Notes under the pieces: generated by a model | Database searches by the model: none | Told to the model about the DNA's origin: nothing | The model's input: only the letters and a program-made list of their open reading frames with translations | From: Desulfobulbus sp. | GTDB taxonomy: Bacteria > Desulfobacterota > Desulfobulbia > Desulfobulbales > Desulfobulbaceae | NCBI GenBank assembly: GCA_003604995.1 | Contig: QZJD01000010.1 | Span: 1 to 38,425 of the forward strand | Reading direction: 5' to 3' | Length of the DNA stretch: 38,425 nucleotides | In this document: positions 35,455 to 38,425 of the stretch, one piece after another | How the letters are laid out: the number at the start of each line of letters is the position of its first letter | Position numbering within the stretch: the first letter of the stretch is position 1 | Program-made: the position numbers and the translations under genes

Positions 35455-35640
35455 AAATTAATCGAGAGTTGTCAGCTGTCTGTCGTCAGTGGTCTGTCTT
35501 TATGCGGTTTACGTGAACGTGAGGGGACTGATTTTATTTTTCCTATTTATGCCGGGGACAGAATGATTTTCGCCAAAAATAACGCGAAAAAAATTCAGTC
35601 CCCTGAGGCTGGCGGAAAAATTCAATCTGTCCCAGGTTAT
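35455..35640. repeat. Cluster of interleaved inverted repeats, possible REP/MITE remnant
   Basis: Four related blocks follow in order. A, 35523-35542, begins GGGGACTGATTTTA. B, 35554-35570, begins GGGGACAGAATGATTTT. A', 35587-35603, ends ATTCAGTCCCC. B', 35614-35633, ends TTCAATCTGTCCC. A pairs with A' and B with B', so the arms are interleaved. A degraded GTC-AGT type direct repeat precedes them (about 35467-35498). Blocks of GGGGACTGA or GGGGACAGA are typical of repeats linked to REP-associated (Y1) transposases, but no transposase gene is here. Together with the sat leader this accounts for the gene-free stretch 35292-35657. Confidence 0.55.
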
Positions 35641-35657
35641 ATGAAGCGCGGCGATAG

Positions 35658-38156
35658 TCAGGCGGGCGGTCTGAAAAAACGGAGACGCAAGGCATTGCTG
35701 ACCACGGAGACCGAGGAAAGGGCCATGGCCGCACCGGCGAGCATCGGGTTCAGGGCCGGTCCGCCGAACAGGGTAAGGAGGCCGGCGGCCACCGGGATGC
35801 CGATGACGTTGTAGATAAAGGCCCAGAACAGGTTCTGGCGGATATTGCGCATGGTGGCCCGGCTGAGACCGATGGCGGCGACCACCCCGTCCAGGTTGCC
35901 GCGCATGATCACGATGTCCCCGGATTCGATGGCCACGTCGATGCCCGTGCCCATAGCGATGCCCACATCGGCCTGGGCCAGGGCCGGGGCGTCGTTGATT
36001 CCGTCGCCGACCATGGCCACCCGCAGGTTTTTTTCCTGCAGTTCCTTGATCCGGGCGGATTTTTCGCCGGGCAGCACCCGGGCGATAACCTCGCTGACCC
36101 CGGCCTGATCGGCAATGGCCCGGGCGGTCCGCTCATTGTCGCCGGTAAGCATGAGCACCTGGACGCCGAGCGCTTGCAGCCGCCGGACCGTGGCCGGGGT
36201 CTCCTCCTTGATCCGGTCGGCCACCCCGAGCAGGGCGGCCAGTCCTCCGTCCACGGCCAGAAAGAGCACTGTCCGGCCACCGGCGGCCAGGCGGTCCGCC
36301 TCCTGCTCCTGGAGCGGGCTCAGGGTAATCCCTGCCTGTTCCGCAATATGCTCGCGGTTGCCCATAAGCAGTTGGTGACCATCGACGACGGCGCTGATCC
36401 CCCGGCCCGGCAGGGCCTCAAAGGCCGTGGCCTTGGGAAGAGCGAGGTTTTTCTCACGGGCGGCCCGGACGATGGCCTCGGCCAGCGGATGTTCGGACAG
36501 GCTTTCCGCGGCGGCGACCAAAGCCAGCAGCTCATTTTCGGCAAACTGCCCTTCCGCGGGCAGAAGATCGGTGAGTTCCGGCCGGCCATGGGTCAGGGTG
36601 CCGGTCTTGTCGAAGACCACCACGTCAAGCTTTTCGGCCATTTCCAGGGCAGTGCCGCTTTTGATCAGCACCCCCAGCTGAGCGCCGCGGCCGGTGCCGA
36701 CCATGATCGCGGTGGGGGTGGCCAGGCCCAGGGCGCAGGGACAGGCGATGACCAGCACCGCGATGAAGAAGCGCAGGGCCTGGGTAAAGGGCGCGTCGCC
36801 GGCAACATACCAGAGCAGGCCGGTGACCACCGCCAGGACCATGACCGCCGGCACGAAATAGAGGCTGATCCGGTCGGCCAGGCCGGCGATGGGCGCTTTG
36901 GAGCCCTGGGCCTGCTGGACCATGCGGATGATCCGCGCGAGCATCGTGTCCTGGCCCACGTGTACGGCGCGGATGGTCAGTACCCCGTTCTTGTTCAGAG
37001 TGCCGCCGGTGACCCGGTCGCCGGGCCTCTTGCTCACCGGCAGGCTCTCGCCGGTGAGCATGGACTCGTCCACGCTGGACCGGCCGTCGACGATCTCCGC
37101 GTCGATGGGCAGCCGCTCGCCCGGCTTGACCAGGAGGAGGTCGCCTGCCTCCACCTCGTCCACCGGGATGGTCTGCTGTTCACCGTCCACCAACAGGGTC
37201 GCCTGGTCCGGGGCCAGTTGCATGAGCTGGCGGATGGCGTCCGAGGTGTGCGACTTGGAGCGGGTCTCCAGGTACTTGCCCAGGGAGACCAGGGCGATCA
37301 GCACCCCGGCCGATTCAAAGTAGAGGTCCATGGCCCGGGCCATGGGGTCGATGCCCAGCCATATCTCCACCAGGTTCCAGCAGGAATAGATCACCGCCGC
37401 GCCGGTGCCCACCGCAATGAGCGAATCCATGTTCGGGACGCGGCGCAGGAGCGCGGGGATGCCGATCAGGTAGAAGCTTCTGCCCAGCCAAAGGATGGGC
37501 AGGACCAGAACGAACTGGGCAAGGGCATAGGCCAGGGGGCTGTGGTGCGGGGACAGGGCGCGGGGCAGGGGCAGGCCAACCATGTCGCCCATGGACAGCG
37601 TCAAAAGCGGCACAGCCAGCAGCAGCATGGCGATGAGTCGCCGCTTCATCGCCCGCAACCGGGCGGTGGTCTCTTCCTGTTTCCGGGCGAAATGGCTGTC
37701 TGCGCTCGTGAGCGGGGTGGCGGTGAACCCAAGCCGGGCAATGGCCTCGCGGATGGCCCGGCGGCTGATCTGCTTCGGGTCGATGACAAAGACGGCGGTC
37801 TCCGCGGCCAGGTTGACCTCGGCCCGGCGCACCCCGGCCATGCCGCCCACGACCTTTTCGATCCGGCTGGAGCAGGAGGCGCAGTGCATGCCGGCAATGG
37901 CCATCTCCAGGGTCAGCTCGGGCCGCTCTTCCTCCACCTCCATGGTAAAGCCCAGTTCACTGATCCGGGCCGCGACATCCGCCGGCTGCACCAGATCGGG
38001 GTCCCAGCTGAGGTCCATGCTCTCGGTGGCCAGATTGACGCTTGCCCCGGCCACGCCCTCCATCATCCCCACCACCTTTTCGATCCGGGCGGCGCAGGCG
38101 GCGCAGTGCATGCCCCGGATGGGAAACTGGCGGTGCTCAGCGGAAAGCGAGGTCAT
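35658..38156 (-). CDS. copA: Copper-translocating P1B-type ATPase with two metal-binding domains
   Basis: This 832-residue heavy-metal pump of the inner membrane has two N-terminal HMA domains with metal cysteines Cys18/Cys21 ([13 protein letters not shown]) and Cys92/Cys95 ([13 protein letters not shown]). The eight-helix membrane part carries the CPC motif ([19 protein letters not shown]), Cu(I) type. The actuator has [10 protein letters not shown], the phosphorylation site is Asp516 ([10 protein letters not shown]), the HP motif is [10 protein letters not shown], and the hinge is [16 protein letters not shown]. Export of Cu(I) is the likely role, with Ag(I) as an alternative. The frame is open upstream to TTG 38225, but AAAGGAG eight bases before ATG 38156 decides the start. 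No clear CueR-type operator was found upstream. A strong terminator of another gene separates it from the right edge. Confidence 0.95.
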   Translation of the reverse strand: MTSLSAEHRQFPIRGMHCAACAARIEKVVGMMEGVAGASVNLATESMDLSWDPDLVQPADVAARISELGFTMEVEEERPELTLEMAIAGMHCASCSSRIEKVVGGMAGVRRAEVNLAAETAVFVIDPKQISRRAIREAIARLGFTATPLTSADSHFARKQEETTARLRAMKRRLIAMLLLAVPLLTLSMGDMVGLPLPRALSPHHSPLAYALAQFVLVLPILWLGRSFYLIGIPALLRRVPNMDSLIAVGTGAAVIYSCWNLVEIWLGIDPMARAMDLYFESAGVLIALVSLGKYLETRSKSHTSDAIRQLMQLAPDQATLLVDGEQQTIPVDEVEAGDLLLVKPGERLPIDAEIVDGRSSVDESMLTGESLPVSKRPGDRVTGGTLNKNGVLTIRAVHVGQDTMLARIIRMVQQAQGSKAPIAGLADRISLYFVPAVMVLAVVTGLLWYVAGDAPFTQALRFFIAVLVIACPCALGLATPTAIMVGTGRGAQLGVLIKSGTALEMAEKLDVVVFDKTGTLTHGRPELTDLLPAEGQFAENELLALVAAAESLSEHPLAEAIVRAAREKNLALPKATAFEALPGRGISAVVDGHQLLMGNREHIAEQAGITLSPLQEQEADRLAAGGRTVLFLAVDGGLAALLGVADRIKEETPATVRRLQALGVQVLMLTGDNERTARAIADQAGVSEVIARVLPGEKSARIKELQEKNLRVAMVGDGINDAPALAQADVGIAMGTGIDVAIESGDIVIMRGNLDGVVAAIGLSRATMRNIRQNLFWAFIYNVIGIPVAAGLLTLFGGPALNPMLAGAAMALSSVSVVSNALRLRFFRPPA

Positions 38157-38314
38157 TGGTTGGGCTCCTTTCTTTTTTCTCCGGTCAAGATGGACCCGGA
38201 GCGAGATAATGTCGGTTGCGGGCAATCTCCTGTACGAACCGCGGACCCTTCGTCCATTTCCTTACCGGATTGTGAAAGGCCTCCCGGCCTGCGGAGAGGA
38301 ATATCTGTTTCATA

Positions 38315-38362
38315 CAAAATAAATAAGGCTGCTCCGGTTCTTGCGCAAGAACCGGAGCAGCC
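38315..38362 (-). terminator. Perfect 36-base palindrome, terminator of the gene at the right edge
   Basis: Bases 38327-38362 are exactly self-complementary (arm GGCTGCTCCGGTTCTTGC), folding to an 18-base-pair stem or nearly so. On the - strand it is followed by TTATTTATTTTG. It begins 12 bases after the stop codon of the truncated - strand frame and lies upstream of copA, so it should separate the two transcripts. Confidence 0.8.
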
Positions 38363-38373
38363 GTTGACAACGT

Positions 38374-38425
38374 TCACTGTTTGTCGGGATCCGCTTTTAA
38401 TCCCGTATATACTCCTTCCAGCGGG
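38374..38425 (-). CDS. 3' end of a gene running off the right edge
   Basis: The last 16 codons of a - strand frame end in TGA at 38374-38376 and read PLEGVYTGLKADPDKQ. The codon choice is compatible with the local genes, and a strong terminator hairpin follows directly, which is what makes this a real gene end rather than a random frame. Function cannot be told from so short a piece. Confidence 0.45.
   Translation of the reverse strand, partial: PLEGVYTGLKADPDKQ

Noticed and set aside
35434-35814. Open frame of 126 codons on the + strand
   Set aside because: It runs across the interleaved repeats and into the antisense of copA, with no coding bias or motif.
38157-38326. CueR-type copper operator before copA
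   Set aside because: A TTGACC occurs, but there is no palindromic CueR spacing or a matching -10 box, so no operator is claimed.

Overview
The window looks like chromosomal DNA of a GC-rich sulfate-reducing bacterium of the Desulfobacterota, most likely near Desulfobulbales. This rests on a dissimilatory-type ATP sulfurylase gene, the very dense two-component and chemosensory gene content, and a large intergenic palindrome at the left edge of a kind that I associate with deltaproteobacterial genomes. No rRNA, tRNA, phage or CRISPR locus was recognised.

Region 1 (about 1-19,940, + strand) is one long signalling island. It opens with a HisKA_2 histidine kinase carrying a degenerate receiver and a NarL-type response regulator. 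A 650-base leader with an 18-base palindrome and a nested inverted repeat follows, then a very large six-PAS hybrid kinase (HisKA, HATPase, two receivers, Hpt). Next come an HD-GYP response regulator, CheR, a receiver-RsbU phosphatase, an RsbW-like ATPase, a STAS antagonist, a CheA-receiver fusion with two CheW-like modules, CheW, a helical-bimodular-type chemoreceptor, CheB and a CheY. No flagellar genes are present. The layout suggests a chemosensory array that feeds phosphate, c-di-GMP and partner-switching outputs rather than, or in addition to, swimming.

Region 2 (about 19,970-30,800, - strand) holds a second hybrid kinase (GAF-PAS-GAF), a CPA2 antiporter with a tandem universal-stress tail, and a P2-type cation ATPase. 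Upstream is a tight set of three genes: a nucleoside deaminase, a radical SAM protein and a TPR-methyltransferase.

Region 3 (about 31,000-35,300) holds an S4 RNA-binding protein and a small secreted cysteine protein on the + strand. On the - strand lie an FmdB-type zinc ribbon protein, a four-helix-bundle (S23/IVP family) gene, aroB and sat. The four-helix-bundle gene is AT-richer than its neighbours and sits between two oppositely oriented arrays of 8-base telomere-like units (TTAGGGG type). The arrays supply the last codons and stop of aroB, the ribosome binding site of the four-helix-bundle gene, and the leader of the FmdB gene. In a transcript they could pair into a long stem with the gene in its loop, as in the intervening sequences of 23S rRNA. 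This is the best candidate for an undescribed element in the window.

Region 4 (about 35,450-38,425) has a cluster of interleaved inverted repeats, a copper-type P1B ATPase with two metal-binding domains on the - strand, a perfect 36-base palindrome acting as a terminator, and the last codons of a gene that runs off the right edge.
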